Source: Paramecium pentaurelia
Taxonomy: Eukaryota; Ciliophora; Oligohymenophorea; Peniculida; Parameciidae
Length of the DNA stretch: 64,000 bases
NCBI GenBank assembly: GCA_905183005.1
Contig: CAJJDO010000102.1
Span: 198,098 to 262,097 of the forward strand
Direction: 5' to 3'
Position 1 is the stretch's first letter, and each line of letters opens with the position of its first letter. Shown here one piece after another: positions 12,109-23,700 of this stretch. The notes beneath the pieces are model-generated. The model was not told the origin of the DNA. It saw only the letters and a program-made list of their open reading frames with translations, and did no database searches. The position numbers and the translations under genes were made by a program.

Positions 12109-13379
12109 ATGAAATATCACAAAGTTAAATGGGACTAAGTACCAATCATTGATGAAGCTAGCCAAAATTATCTTGATTAATTAAATAATCGAAATCATTT
12201 CCATAACTTCTATACTAATTAATGGTTTAAGAGAAGATCTGATTAAGTCAAACCACAATATCTCTATTATCCTGAAGAAAGAAAATTATAGATGGAACTA
12301 AAATAGATATTCAGTGTAAATCAATTCATATACTTATATAGACTTTAGATTGCAATAATGAAGGAGTTCTTACTTTGGCTCATTTGTTTATACTCTTCAA
12401 ACATTATGGATATGGAGTGAGTATAAACGATTTATAAACCATTTATCAATTTATTGATTATAATAAGGATAAGGCTTTATCATTAGATGAATTCAAAGGT
12501 CTTACAGAAAATCAAGAAGCTTTGTCAGCATTTAGAATTATGATGTTAAAGATTCTAAAAACTTTGGAATATAGTGAAAAATATGTTCCATTATCAGTTG
12601 GAGCAATGCTAAGCCATATTAGTTACTTGGTTCAAAGAGAAAAGTAATTAAAAATGATTCTCAGTGAATAAAGTATTGCAATAAAATTCTAAGCTTTTCG
12701 ATAATTAATATAAGAAACTGAAAAAAAAACTATAGCTGATGAAGCCTATTCATTATTTCTTAAAGCATAAGCATAATTCTATAGAAAACTTAAAAGATAA
12801 AATTCAGTTGATTTAACAATCAAAATTAGAAAATCTTTCTCAACTATTAATGGTTTATAACCATTATTATTCAGAAATATGCTTATGAAAGATGCTAGTG
12901 AACTTTAAGATTTAGCTAAATTAGTATAAATATAAAGTAAAGTCAAATATGATACTTTTTTAACTGTGACTGAATCATTAGAAGAAAACTCATTATCAAA
13001 TATTGAATCTAATGATTTAGAATTAGTAGTTAAATAAGCTTAAAAAATTGGAAAATTATAGGCAAATCAATAAATTAAAGAATTATTAACTTAAAGAGAA
13101 CTTCCTAAAGTAGTATCATAACATAAAAAATAATTAAGTGTTGTAACATAAGATTTACCTCCAATTTAATTTAATTTTAAAAAATTTCATTCTACAAAAA
13201 ATAAAAGTCTTCTAGAACGTCAACTTAAATTATTAAAAATTATTCCTCTTGAAGAATTGTCTCAATTTAACTTTCTTTCTTCATCGAGATCAAATAAAAA
13301 TTATAGTTCTACTCAAGAACACTCTTAAGGAGGTTGGTCAAATACTATTTTATCATCAAAATTGCCTAATTTATAATGA
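12109..13379 (+). CDS. EF-hand calcium-binding coiled-coil protein
   Basis: 414 aa with one 26-nt intron (12316-12341). Two neighbouring EF-hand-like helix-loop-helix segments occur near residues 75-120. The first loop is LDCNNEGVLTLAHL (degenerate). The second, IDYNKDKALSLDEF, has Asp, Asn and Asp at the calcium-ligand positions and a terminal acidic residue. The remaining ~290 residues are helical and Gln/Lys-rich with a Ser-rich tail and match nothing obvious. It may be a cytoskeletal or ciliary calcium sensor, which is inference only. The start at 12109 is supported by continuous coding character (WDQVPIIDEASQNYLDQ) up to the EF-hands; a later ATG near 12290 is the alternative. Confidence 0.7.
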
Positions 13380-13446
13380 TTTTTTATATTTTTTATATAG
13401 ATATTATTTTATAAATTCTTCTAATAATAAATTTAAATTCTAATAT

Positions 13447-15743
13447 TCAATTTTAAATTAATTTTCTTACTTAAATTTGTTTCGTTTTATAATCCCATGT
13501 TGCTATATGATTACCATCTGAACTCATAGCCCCATAAAAATACATAGTGTCAAAATTTATAGATTATTCAGTACGATAAATTTAATTATTCATTTTCTTT
13601 AATATATTAATGTAAGTTCCATGTTTACATATAATCATAGAACTTTACTTACAAAAACCAATTGGAAATCCTTAAATACAACTCTTTTAATTTTAAACTT
13701 CTGTTGTCTAACTCAGTATAAATAATTTTTGTTTTTCATCAAAATTGTAAAAACTAAGATGAATACTAGATGAAACTTAAACACAAAATTTTAATTCCTC
13801 TATAAATAAAAGGCGATATATAATATCTTCTACTTATATATTTTACATCAAAGTAAATTTATGTTTTCTTTTATAAACTTTCAATTATTTATCAGAACCA
13901 GAAGATATCAACATGGTTTCAGATAAGTTTAAGGCTATAGAACATACATAATTTTAATGAGAATCTAATGTTTATTGACAAACCCAATTCTAAGTGAAAG
14001 CAAATATTTTTATCGTTTTATCATTACTACATGTAATTATTTAATTGAATTTTGCACTAAATATTATTTAATTTATTTATTCAGTATGTTCCAATAATAT
14101 TTCTTACTATTTTATCCAATCATTATTCTGTTCTATCCAAAAATATATTTATCCTTTTGAATCACCTGAAATAAACTGATTAAATTTTATAAAGCATAAT
14201 GCTGATACATTATTTTAATGTTAAACTATAATACTTTAGTTTTTTAAAGAGCCATCAATGAATGTAAAAGTTTATAATTTTGAACCACAACCTGCCACTA
14301 ATAAATTATTATTTGGATTAAAAATTAAAGCATAACAATTTTCATCTTATGCTATTTTTTATGAAGGTAAATTTTCAAAACTAAAGTATTTCTATTTTTA
14401 AAGCATTTATATTTATATTTCTTTTGATTTTATTTTTAATTTACTTGGAATTTAAATAGATAAACTTAAATCTACTTATTTAGAATTAATTTAAAAAGGA
14501 GATCTAGTAAATGTGATTTTATCATAAATTTATATCTCTTTTTGTTTTATCTACAAATTAGAATTTATTTTAATCAGCTAAAAAATTTAATAAAAACTTT
14601 CTTTGAGGGTTTCTTTAATCTTTTTAATTGAATCAAAAATATTTAAATTAACACAATTTTCTTAATTAGTATAATATTCTTATAAATTACAAGAGAATTC
14701 TTAATTGCAAGTAGGTATTATTAAATTTTCAATATTATCATATATTTCTTTTTGTTAACAAATAGCCCAATTTTTACCCATCTAATTAAATATCTACTCT
14801 ATTTATTAAGTTAAATTTTAATAATAATCATTTAATTTCAATGTAATTTAATGATTCATTTCTTGATGAGCTTCGTTTATTATTTAAAGTTATTCTAAAA
14901 TATGATCTTTATTTTCTTTATATTAATCAAGTATCTATTGGTATTGATTTTTTTTGAATTCTTCAAATTTTTTCCATTTATCCTATACTGTTTTAAGAGA
15001 AGTATATTAATTTGGATTTTGTTCAATACAATGTATACAAGCCATTCTATTTTCTTTAGCACGATTAATATTCATATCAAATGCTATTATTTATTTCTTA
15101 TGTTCTTAACATTATATTTTCAAACTTGGAGTAGCCTAATTCTATAAAGTATAATTACAATAATATTTGATTCCTCATTATTAAATTAACGAGTAAATAT
15201 TAATTCTTCCTTTTCTTCTTCCAATTTATCTATTTCCTAAATACAAAATTATAGACTTTCATTATTTTTAATCTAATCTAAAGATGATTTTATTAGATTT
15301 TTAAAACTTTCAATCTAATATACATTCTCATTGGTTGATAATTTAAATTATGAAAAATTATCTAAATTAACTAGATCTAGTGTTTTCTGTAGAAATTCAC
15401 ATTAATCTTATAATCTTTTTTTTTCTGCTTATAAATTTTCATAGATTTTATTAAAAGATGAAGAAAAATTAGTTTTTAAGTTTTAGACAGTATTTTAAAT
15501 GGTTTCAATGGTGTTTATATTGTGTTTCAAATAAAATGCCTTTTTTTCTAAAAAATTATTCTTAATTTCTTATATATGATCATTTATTTCACTATTTATA
15601 CATAAAGTGCCATCATAAGTTTTTTCTATAAGACATTTACTGCAATATCGTCGTAATTGACAATCTGAATTCAGATCCATATTAATAGCTTCGATTTATA
15701 ATTGATGAATTAAGCATATATTATCCTCTCTATTATTGTACAT
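13447..15743 (-). CDS. Cysteine-rich CHCC-module / coiled-coil / WD40 protein, paralogue B
   Basis: 757 aa with a single 23-nt intron (15136-15158) at the same position as in paralogues A and C. Module 1 is residues 10-37 (15633-15716: CLIH...CSKC). After a long coiled coil, module 2 (15028-15111) carries HKKQIIAFDMNINRAKENR and ends CIHC. The C-terminal half contains WD40-type blades; the last reads NFDTMYFYGAMSSDGNHIATWDYKTKQI. It is oriented tail to tail with the EF-hand gene (stops 68 bp apart) and head to head with paralogue C (132 bp between ATGs). A shared regulatory region between B and C is possible but not shown by the sequence. Confidence 0.8.
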
Positions 15744-15875
15744 AGCTTTGTTGTTTATAAAGTATTAACAAATATTAATGTTTATTTTCTATTAACTATT
15801 TTATATCATTTATGAATTAGAATAAGAAGAGGATTTTGATAAAATATTTAAAATATCTAAAATCTTAATTATTAA

Positions 15876-17104
15876 ATGGATAACTAAATTTGTAATAGAA
15901 AATGTTAATTACATGATGAAAATGTAATAGCTACAAGTCTTAATACATAATGCGATGAATAGAGTCGATATTTTTGTAGTAAATGTCTTGTGTTAAAGAT
16001 TAATGACAAAGCAATACATACTAATCCTGATGCATAAAAGAGAATAATCTTGATGAAATCTGAATTTGAATAAAAAACTTAAAATTTGATTAATCAAAAT
16101 ATTGAAGTGCTAAATTAATTTTCTGAGAACATTGAAATGTAAAAAGGATAACTTACTACTACTTTAGATGATATCAACAATACAATTTAAAATGAAATAA
16201 AAAGACTTTAGGATGTATAAAAATAAATAGAAGAGAATATTAAAATTATAGATATCTATAATTTGAATAAAATTAATGAAGCTCAAAAATTACTTGATTA
16301 ACAATTTTCTCTATTTCGTAAAACAATTTATTCACAAATAACTGAACTAGAAACTAATTTAAAATTCGATTAATATTTAAAATACTTGGATGAACTAAAA
16401 GAGGAAGTATCATCATTAATTTGTTATAATAAAGAATAGGAAGCTTCAGATGAAAATTAGATTGTAATCTAATCATATCTTATTAATAGTCAACTCCTGG
16501 GTTAAAGATCTTTTGTTAAAAGCATAAGACAGAAATTATTGCATTTGATTTAAATCCTTAAAGAGCAAAAGAGAATAGATTAGCATGTATCTATTGTATA
16601 GAATAAAATACTCTTCCCTATTCTTCTTTAAGTAGAGTAATTGAAAAATGGAAAAAATATGAGGAACTTAAAAAATCAAAATTTTTATAAATATAATAAA
16701 AGCATTATGAAACTTAATAAATTGTCATTTAATAATTAACTTTAATTAATAGCACATGTCAATAAAAAAATGAAGAATTAATGATGAATATTAAAGAATT
16801 TCGAAATTTTATTGATGGATCTGTAAATAAAGTAATCAATTAAATGGGTAGAACATGGGCTAATTAATCTCAAAAGGATATACTAGATTATGTTGATGTA
16901 TTAAGCAAATCAATTTAAAATGATGAAGTTATTTTAAGTGAGGATAACTATTATTAAAAGGATGAAAATGATATAAATAAATTAATCTTTGATTCAATAG
17001 AAAAAATAAAAGAAACATGCTTATAATGTTGTTAAAGAATTTAAAATACAATAAAAATTCCAAATTAAAATTCCTTAAGAGAAACAATATTAACTTCACC
17101 ATGA
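15876..17104 (+). CDS. Short CHCC-module / coiled-coil protein lacking WD40 repeats, paralogue C
   Basis: 400 aa; one 26-nt intron (16464-16489) at the family position. Module 1 is residues 10-37 (15903-15986: CQLH...CSKC) and module 2 is 16514-16597, with HKTEIIAFDLNPQRAKENR and CIYC. Both flanking coiled coils are present, but the protein ends about 160 residues after module 2 and has no beta-propeller. No WD40-like remnant follows the TGA at 17102-17104, so this is either a natural short family member or an old truncation with the rest lost. The reading frame is intact and the modules are well conserved, which argues that it is functional. Confidence 0.75.
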
Positions 17105-17368
17105 TTTTGACTAATTGCATTTTAGATTTTAATTTTATTTATATAATCATTCTATTATTATATTAAATTATATTATATTTATAATCATTAAATAATTTAG
17201 TAAATTAATTTATTAAAGTTATATAAAATTCTTATAAAACTAAATGAGAGTTAACTTTAGTTTTTTTTGAATAAATTTTAGATTATCTTTTTCTTAATAG
17301 TAAGAGTGAGTATAGTTAATAAAAATATATATTTTCAAATTAGAAATGTTACTTTTTTCTCTTTCTTT

Positions 17369-18060
17369 ATGATTGGTTACTTTTACATTTTCTTGATTAA
17401 TGACTATAATTCAATGAGTTAATCATCACAGGTTTTTTTCTAAAATTAGTATTTTAATACCATTAATTATTCATATCTTGCTGATCTTTTGATAGGTTAT
17501 TCATCGACCATTAATATTTTGGATTTCTTTATTTAAGGTAATAATGATATATGTTCTCTTTTAGTTTCAATAGTAGATCCATTATTTTAATTCTATCCAA
17601 CTATACTATGTTGAATGGTTTCTTCATCGTTACAATCTTGAGGATTGATAGGATTTATGGGTTGTTATTTTCTCTTAGTTAATTTTTATTATAAGTTCTT
17701 AACAACTATAATCTTTGGTACGATTTTGTTAAATTAATTGCTTCCCTCACTTTATCCGACATTTTAATTGATTGAATATGAGTCTGCTTCAAAAATTAAT
17801 GAGTTCTTTCTACCTTTAATAGTTTTTTAATAGTGTTTCATAGAATCTTATGTAAATTACAAGCTGTTAATTACCTGAACTAATTATATTGGTTTCAATT
17901 TATTCTTGATTTTGTAAATACTCAAAAGATTACAATAACATGGTTTTTTGGGGAGGATAATGTAGTTATCTTTTAAGTTACTTGATAAGATTAGAATCAT
18001 TATAAGGACTAAGAGATTGGGATCGAAGTTGTCTATATTAAAAAGGCTCTTCACATTATA
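17369..18060 (+). CDS. Probable small membrane protein gene, exon structure unresolved
   Basis: Plus-strand coding character is visible in pieces that do not yet join. One piece runs from ATG 17369 (MIGYFYIFLINDYNSMSQ, then ADLLIGYSSTINILDFF). A middle piece reads YVEWFLHRF, GCYFLLVNFYYKF and TTIIFGTILLNQLLPSLYP. A further piece, NEFFLPLIVFQQCFIESYVNYKLL, runs up to TGA 17876-17878. Candidate introns are 27 nt (after 17537) and 23 nt (near 17629-17651). Several strongly hydrophobic stretches suggest four or more membrane helices. The family is not recognised. The real end may extend to about 18060, just before IFT20. Confidence 0.35.
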
Positions 18061-18078
18061 AATTCATTATTATTAATA

Positions 18079-18491
18079 ATGGCAGAAGAGATTTCAATTA
18101 CATTTGATGAATAAAATAAAATTAGAGTATTGGATGCTGAGAAGTATAGAGAGACAGAATAATTGAAGATAGAGAGCATGGATTTTATTAAGAAAGTTCT
18201 TGCTTTAGATGAGGTGGTTCAAAATTTGAATGAGACATTAGAAGAATATTCAAAAAAAATAGAGATTGAAAAATTAAGAGCAATAGGAGAGGTATATATG
18301 AATAGATTAGTTAGAGAAATAAAGTAGAAACAGAATAAGAAAATAGAAAGAAGAAGTTGATGGAGTTATCAAATATTTTGAATGAAAGAAAGGCTGAATT
18401 AGATAGATATTAGATTGAACTTGATAGTTTATAGAAAGTTGAATAAGATTAAAGAATATTAATAGAGAAACTAAGCAACAATGAAGCATGA
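18079..18491 (+). CDS. IFT20: Intraflagellar transport protein 20 (IFT20)
   Basis: 129 aa with one 23-nt intron (18292-18314), close to the ~130 aa usual for IFT20. The protein is almost entirely coiled coil. Diagnostic segments are FDEQNKIRVLDAEKY near the N-terminus (family: FDELNKLRVL), EIEKLRAIGERNKVE at the middle (family: ENEKMKAIGARN) and LDRYQIELDSLQKVEQDQ near the C-terminus (family: LERYRVEYEALCKVEAEQ). Known role: IFT-B subunit that also acts at the Golgi to sort membrane proteins to the cilium. The PP2C gene begins only 27 bp downstream. Kinesin-2, the motor that carries IFT trains, is encoded 5 kb away. Confidence 0.9.
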
Positions 18492-18518
18492 TGAGTTAAT
18501 TAAAATATATAAAATTAT

Positions 18519-19783
18519 ATGTTCCATTAATCATAATCTCTAAATAATCTAAGAAGAGATCATCGTTTAAAACCATTATAAATAGCAGGACGATATCCAG
18601 AAAGTGCTGACTTTAACAATAAATCAAAGTTCTTCTTACCATAAATAAAAATGATTGAGTAGAGTAGTGTGTTTACAGAAAAATAAAAGTAGTTACGATT
18701 ACCTTAGTTATAAAATCATTTGGCAGCAAGTGATTAACTTTAACGTAAGAAGATTGAGATAAGAAAGTCAATTACACCAAAATATTAGAGAAGATAAACT
18801 ATAATTTATGCTATGAGAACTAAGGCAGGATGTCAAATTAATAAAGCTACAAAAATCAATTAAGATTCTGCCATTATTTGTCCTAAAATTCTTGAGAAGT
18901 ATAGATCTGTGATAATAACACAATAGTATAGGTTATAAGTTATTCGCAGTTTCAGACGGACATGGTCTAAATGGTCATCTTGTGTCTAATTTTATTAAAT
19001 AAGCTCTTCCTAAACATTTACACAAGTATTTGGGAGATAATCATGAAGATATAAAATAGTAAATAGCTAGAGCGTTTACAATTACAAATAGAGAAATATG
19101 GAACTCAGATACAGATACAAATCTTTCTGGTTCTACAACTGCATCAGTTCTAATAACAAAAGATATTGTAATTAGATAATTTAATAATATACTTTTAGAT
19201 CTACACAGCAAATGTTGGTGATTCAAGAGCAATACTTTGTAAGTTTGATTAAGTTTGGTAAATTGTACCATTAACAAGAGATCATAAACCAGATGATCCT
19301 GAAGAAATAAAAAATATTGTAGATGCTGGAGGTAGAGTTGAATAATAGAGAGGTACATATATATATATATTAATTGTTTAATTTAGATTATCATGGGAAT
19401 CCAATTGGACCATTTAGAGTTTGGTTGTAATATATTCAAGCCCCAGGTTTAGCAATGTCTAGATCTTTTGGTGATAAGGTTGGAGCTTAAGCAGGTGTAA
19501 CAGCAATACCAGAAATAAAAGAATTTGCTTTGACTAATCATGATTAATTTATAATTGTAGCTTCAGATGGAGTTTGGGAATATTTGAGTAATGAAGAGGT
19601 ATATAGTTTAATAATTAGGTGATGAGTTTAGTGATTCCATATTTTGAAAAGGATAATCCAGAACATGCTGCAGAGAAAGTAGTGAGTGAAGCAATTTAAG
19701 CATGGAGAAGAGTAAGAATTTATATATAATTTTAGAATAGTTTAGCAAGAGATGATATAACTTGCATTATAATCTTTCTATGA
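18519..19783 (+). CDS. Protein phosphatase 2C (PPM family)
   Basis: 374 aa with five introns (31, 31, 34, 20 and 24 nt) that leave a total divisible by three. After a basic, Gln-rich N-terminal extension of ~120 residues come the PPM motifs: RTKAGCQINKATKINQDS, FAVSDGHG (metal-binding Asp), GSTTASV, ANVGDSRAILC, LTRDHKPDDPEE, AMSRSFGD, VASDGVWEYLS and a final ARDDITCIIIF (metal-binding Asp). All metal ligands are intact, so it should be an active Mg/Mn-dependent Ser/Thr phosphatase. The IFT20 stop is 27 bp upstream, so its promoter must be very short or lie within IFT20. Confidence 0.9.
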
Positions 19784-19875
19784 CTAGAATAAAAATAATA
19801 TAATGAATTAAATATTTTTTTGTTCTTTTTTTATTAAAAAGATTAACTTCTAATTATTAATATTTACTTTTTATA

Positions 19876-21298
19876 ATGAATACTGCAAATAAAGCAACAA
19901 GAATAACACTGTTATTAGCAAATATTTGTTGCAGAATACTATTCTTTTATTTCTTTTGGTTAGCTTCTGTGGATGGAGATACATCCTTATAAAATAGACA
20001 ATATGCTTTTATTAATGAAATGTGGGCTTGGGAATAATATGCATATTCATCTATTCAAGCCTATTCTTCAAATGAATGTCCTGAAGATTGGATATTACTT
20101 ACATCCTTTAATTGGCCAGGTACTAAGGAACATATAAATTCTAAAGGAGAATTGATACCTAAATAATCACCCTAAAGTTTTCATTAATGGAGTACTAGCG
20201 AATATTAAATTGGCTTTATCTTATGTGGATAATAAATAAAACATAATGTAATTGAATCAATCAATTCAACAGACAATTGTGAAGATAGGAACATGAAGGA
20301 TTGTGGAATAGACAAGATGTATTTTTGTATAGATTCTGATCTCACTTGTCCAATAAATAGTATATAATTAGAAATAAATGATGGAAATATATAAGTGATT
20401 ACAACCAATAAAGAAACAAATAAGGATAATATGCCTATTAGTTTAATTCGTATAGATTCATATATACCTTGTGCAACAAAAAATGAAACTAATGCATAAC
20501 CAGAAATAGAATATGATGAAAATCTAGATGAATAACCTCAATCTTGTATGGATTTAGATAAAGAGTATATTGAAGTTAATAGCATTACTGATAAATTATA
20601 CTTTTAAATAAATAATGCTGGAGATATATTTATTGATTCAGATGGAACAAAATGTATTTATAATATTTAAGTAGCTTTGTTCTATAAACCATACCCCTTT
20701 TGGAATTAGGAATGTAATGGAGAAATGTTTTTGATAGCTTAAAAACAATAAGATACATTATCAAACTATAGAAAAACTGAATATGCTAATTTCATATTAG
20801 TAATTGTTTATTTATTAATTTGCAATTATGGATTACCCATGATCCCATATATTTTTAGATGTGTTGGTATTACTTATGTTTTTATTCAGGTCCATTGAGT
20901 CTCAAGACTCTAACATATTTAGATTATTTACTGAGACTTGCATTATCTGGCACAATGACCTATTTATCATTTGTTAATTTAGATTATGGGATGCAATTAC
21001 TAGATAGTTTGGATGAACTTTGGGGAATGTAGTGCATAAAAGATGAAGAAGTAGTAATTTAAGATCAATACAGACTATTTATGGTAGATTTGCAGATCAA
21101 ATTGAAAAACAAAGAGCTTTAGATATTGTAGCAATAACATTTTCATTTGTGCTATGGGCAATCGAAGGATCTTTGTTGTGGCTACTAGGTTGTTAAGAAA
21201 CCATTAAATAATGCAAACGAGGTTATAGAAGATTAAAGATTAAGAAAGATGCAGATAAGGCTTTTGATACATTAAATCAAAGTCAATAAGTATAATGA
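19876..21298 (+). CDS. Unknown multi-pass membrane protein with cysteine-containing ectodomain
   Basis: 458 aa with two 23-nt introns. A TM helix or signal anchor (LLLANICCRILFFYFFWLA) is followed by about 270 residues of extracellular or luminal sequence with scattered Cys (SNECPEDW, DCGIDKMYFCIDSDLTC, EQPQSCMD). Membrane helices follow (ANFILVIVYLLICNYGLP, YLLRLALSGTMTYLSF, ALDIVAITFSFVLWAIEGSL) and a basic cytosolic tail (CKRGYRRLKIKK). No family was recognised. The layout suggests a ciliate-specific membrane protein. Gene 21327 follows after 28 bp. Confidence 0.7.
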
Positions 21299-21326
21299 AC
21301 ATTTATTTATATAATTTTATTAATAA

Positions 21327-22285
21327 ATGTTTAAATTTGGAAAGGAGAAATTCACAAAAAAATCTTTACCTAAGAATTTTGCAGATCAAATTCTTAATCT
21401 TGAAATGGAAATAGAATTAAATGATCAAATTTAAATTGAACTCATTTAAGATTTGATTTCATTATATATGGTAAAATCATTTTATATAATTCCATATAGG
21501 AAGGAGTAGAATATTATGAATCCATTAAGGATAGAAGACATCTATACTTTTAAAGAAAATTAAATGCTTTAATGTTAAAACCTTCCTTTATTAATGCAAC
21601 TACTAAATATGAAGAATCTCATAAACCACAAGATGACAATCAAATTAAAAGAGCAAAATTTTAAGAATAAACTAAAAGAATTGAATTAGATCTAATTTAC
21701 AGTTAAACTGAATCAAAAGAGGTATTATATCCTTTTTTTGATTGAGGCTTAAGTTAAAGGAATTGTTGACAATCACACAAATTAAGTCATCAAAATAGAG
21801 ACTATCATTAAAAATGAAATTGCAAATTAATCAGATGCATTTCAAATGCGTCTAGAACGACGTCGTAGATCTAAATTGACACATTCTCTTAGTCAACCTG
21901 AAATTGATCTACAATCTTAAAAATCTGGTAATAGCAATAAAAAAAAATAAATTGAATTACATGAATAAGTAGGTATTAATTAAATAATTTCTATTTTAGT
22001 TTAAATCAAATAAATAATACATGAAGAAGATGAAACAGCAGCAAATAGAAAAGATTCCACATTATAAAAGACTTAAGAAAAAAAATGGGAAATTATCCAT
22101 TCTGCATAAATAATGCAAGAGAATAAGTAAATTCCAATTTATTAAACTTAAGAAAACGAACTAATAGTTTGATTCAAAGAAGAAGATCTGTGTTTCTGAC
22201 TTCAAAACAAATTACATAAATTAAAAGATCCTGGAGTTGTGGAGCTACTAAACCTTTAGAGGATGAACCCCCCAAAAATAATTGA
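21327..22285 (+). CDS. Unknown basic, Gln/Lys-rich protein
   Basis: 292 aa after removing introns of 29, 25 and 26 nt; the total is then divisible by three. The N-terminal third is helical (NFADQILNLEMEIELNDQ, then MEGVEYYESIKDRRHLYFQ). The middle contains an arginine-rich stretch (FQMRLERRRRSKLTHSLS) followed by Ser/Gln-rich sequence. The C-terminus repeats a basic-Ser motif (NSLIQRRRSVFLTSK). The RRxS sites look like phosphorylation sites for a basophilic kinase. No domain was recognised. A 31-nt GT...AG stretch near 21970 is read as coding because the frame stays open and in phase. Confidence 0.6.
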
Positions 22286-22666
22286 AAATTTAACAATTAT
22301 TATTATTATTAATATTAATCTATTATTTTATTATACATTTTATTATAACTATTGAGGATAATATTTTTTTTTTTACTTCTGTTTGATCATTTATATATTT
22401 TGAAAGATTTCTTAAAATAGCTAAGAATTTCTGTTCCAATTTATAAATATTTGAAAATCTCTAAGAAGGTCCAGAATATAAGAAAGTCAAAATAATTACT
22501 TGTATAATGATGAAATTGCAAAATACTTTTATTATCTATTTAAAAATATAGAAGAATTAAAAAATGGAAGATAAATTATATTATTTTTTTAAAGATATTA
22601 ATAAATATATGGATATGTATATTTACAATAATAATTTAGAATTGATTTATTGTAAAAATTAATAAT

Positions 22667-22735
22667 TTAATCAGAATAGCGACGTTTGTTTCATCAATCT
22701 CAGACGAACGAGACCGAGTTTATCTTCATATAATT
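22667..22735 (-). ncRNA. Box C/D snoRNA candidate, U30 (SNORD30)-like
   Basis: On the minus strand all four boxes occur in order within ~70 nt: C-like ATGAAGA (22723-22729), D' CTGA (22700-22703), C' TTGATGA (22691-22697) and D CTGA (22671-22674). Immediately upstream of D' is GGTCTCGTTCGT, complementary to ACGAACGAGACC, a stretch conserved in essentially all eukaryotic 18S rRNAs. The fifth base upstream of D' selects the second A of the GAA in that stretch. As I recall, this is the site methylated by human U30 (18S A1383). The second guide (22675-22690, upstream of D) has no target I can name. The GC content stands out sharply from the flanks. Box C has one mismatch and the terminal stem is weak. 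Confidence 0.75.
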
Positions 22736-23700
22736 ATAACATAATTCTTAAATACTAATAAGCTTTAATTAAATTTAATTAATATTATGGGATATCTAAA
22801 TGAAAATAGAAAGTGATTTTTGTTAAATATATTATTTAAATTTAAATATTGAGATTATTAAGTATCAATTCAACTGACCTATGATTCAATGGTACATTAA
22901 AATTCAATAACTTAATCATTTTTGTAATTATTTTAAAATACATTATGTAAAAGTGAATATCCTTATTAATAATGAATTCTTGGTTATTTAGATTATTTTA
23001 ATAGAAAAAATTATGTAGTTTTACAATTAGGAACATAATTATATGAATGAATTTATTTTTGTATTATATTAAATACTTAATTTCATAAATTATAATAAAA
23101 ATATTAAGCTTATGTAATAATAAAATAAGAATTTGATAATTAGATATTGAAAAAATAAATAAGAATTGATATCATTAAAGGGAGATTACGTTTATCTATT
23201 ATAATTGATTATAGAAATATTTTAAGTGATAAAAAGGAATATATAAGAATTAGAAATAATTATTTTTTTGAAAAATAACTGTTGCATATCCTTGGATTAA
23301 TCATATTTTATTCAGATAGTTTTTATTATAATAGCATTAAATTTAACAAAATTATTAAGCTATAGATATACAATATTAATGACTAATTATTTCGTATGGT
23401 CAGAATTAATAAAAAAAAGGTTTTTCAATTATATGAAAACCATAAATTGAAATTACAAGAAAGTTGAATAAATTTAATAATAGTAGTATTGCTTTCAAAA
23501 ATAAATGAGTAGATCAAAGGAGATGATATTGTTGAATATTTACTTAAGTCAAAATAAGTATAGATGACCTCGATTAATAAAAAAAATAGATGATTGATTG
23601 TAATTTTGATTGTTTGTTTAAATTGATGTAATTATGAATGATAATTATAAATTTCAATTGTCAACTGTTACTATATTATTGATTAATAAAATATAAATAA
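22736..23700. other. AT-rich region without a supportable gene
   Basis: About 960 bases between the snoRNA and the kinesin gene. Short open stretches exist with only TGA as stop, but none has a convincing start, intron pattern or codon bias. A minus-strand stretch around 22390-22560, on the other side of the snoRNA, is open for ~70 codons with hydrophobic residues and may be a decayed exon. Nothing else is seen. Confidence 0.5.

Noticed and set aside
17600..17660. EWFLHRF, resembling the first histidine motif of fatty-acid hydroxylases
   Set aside because: The further HxxHH motifs expected downstream are absent, so no hydroxylase is called; the gene is left as unknown.
22390..22560. Minus-strand open stretch with hydrophobic residues (YFDFLIFWTFLEIFKYL)
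   Set aside because: No start, no intron-supported extension and A/T-noise composition around it; too weak to list as a gene.
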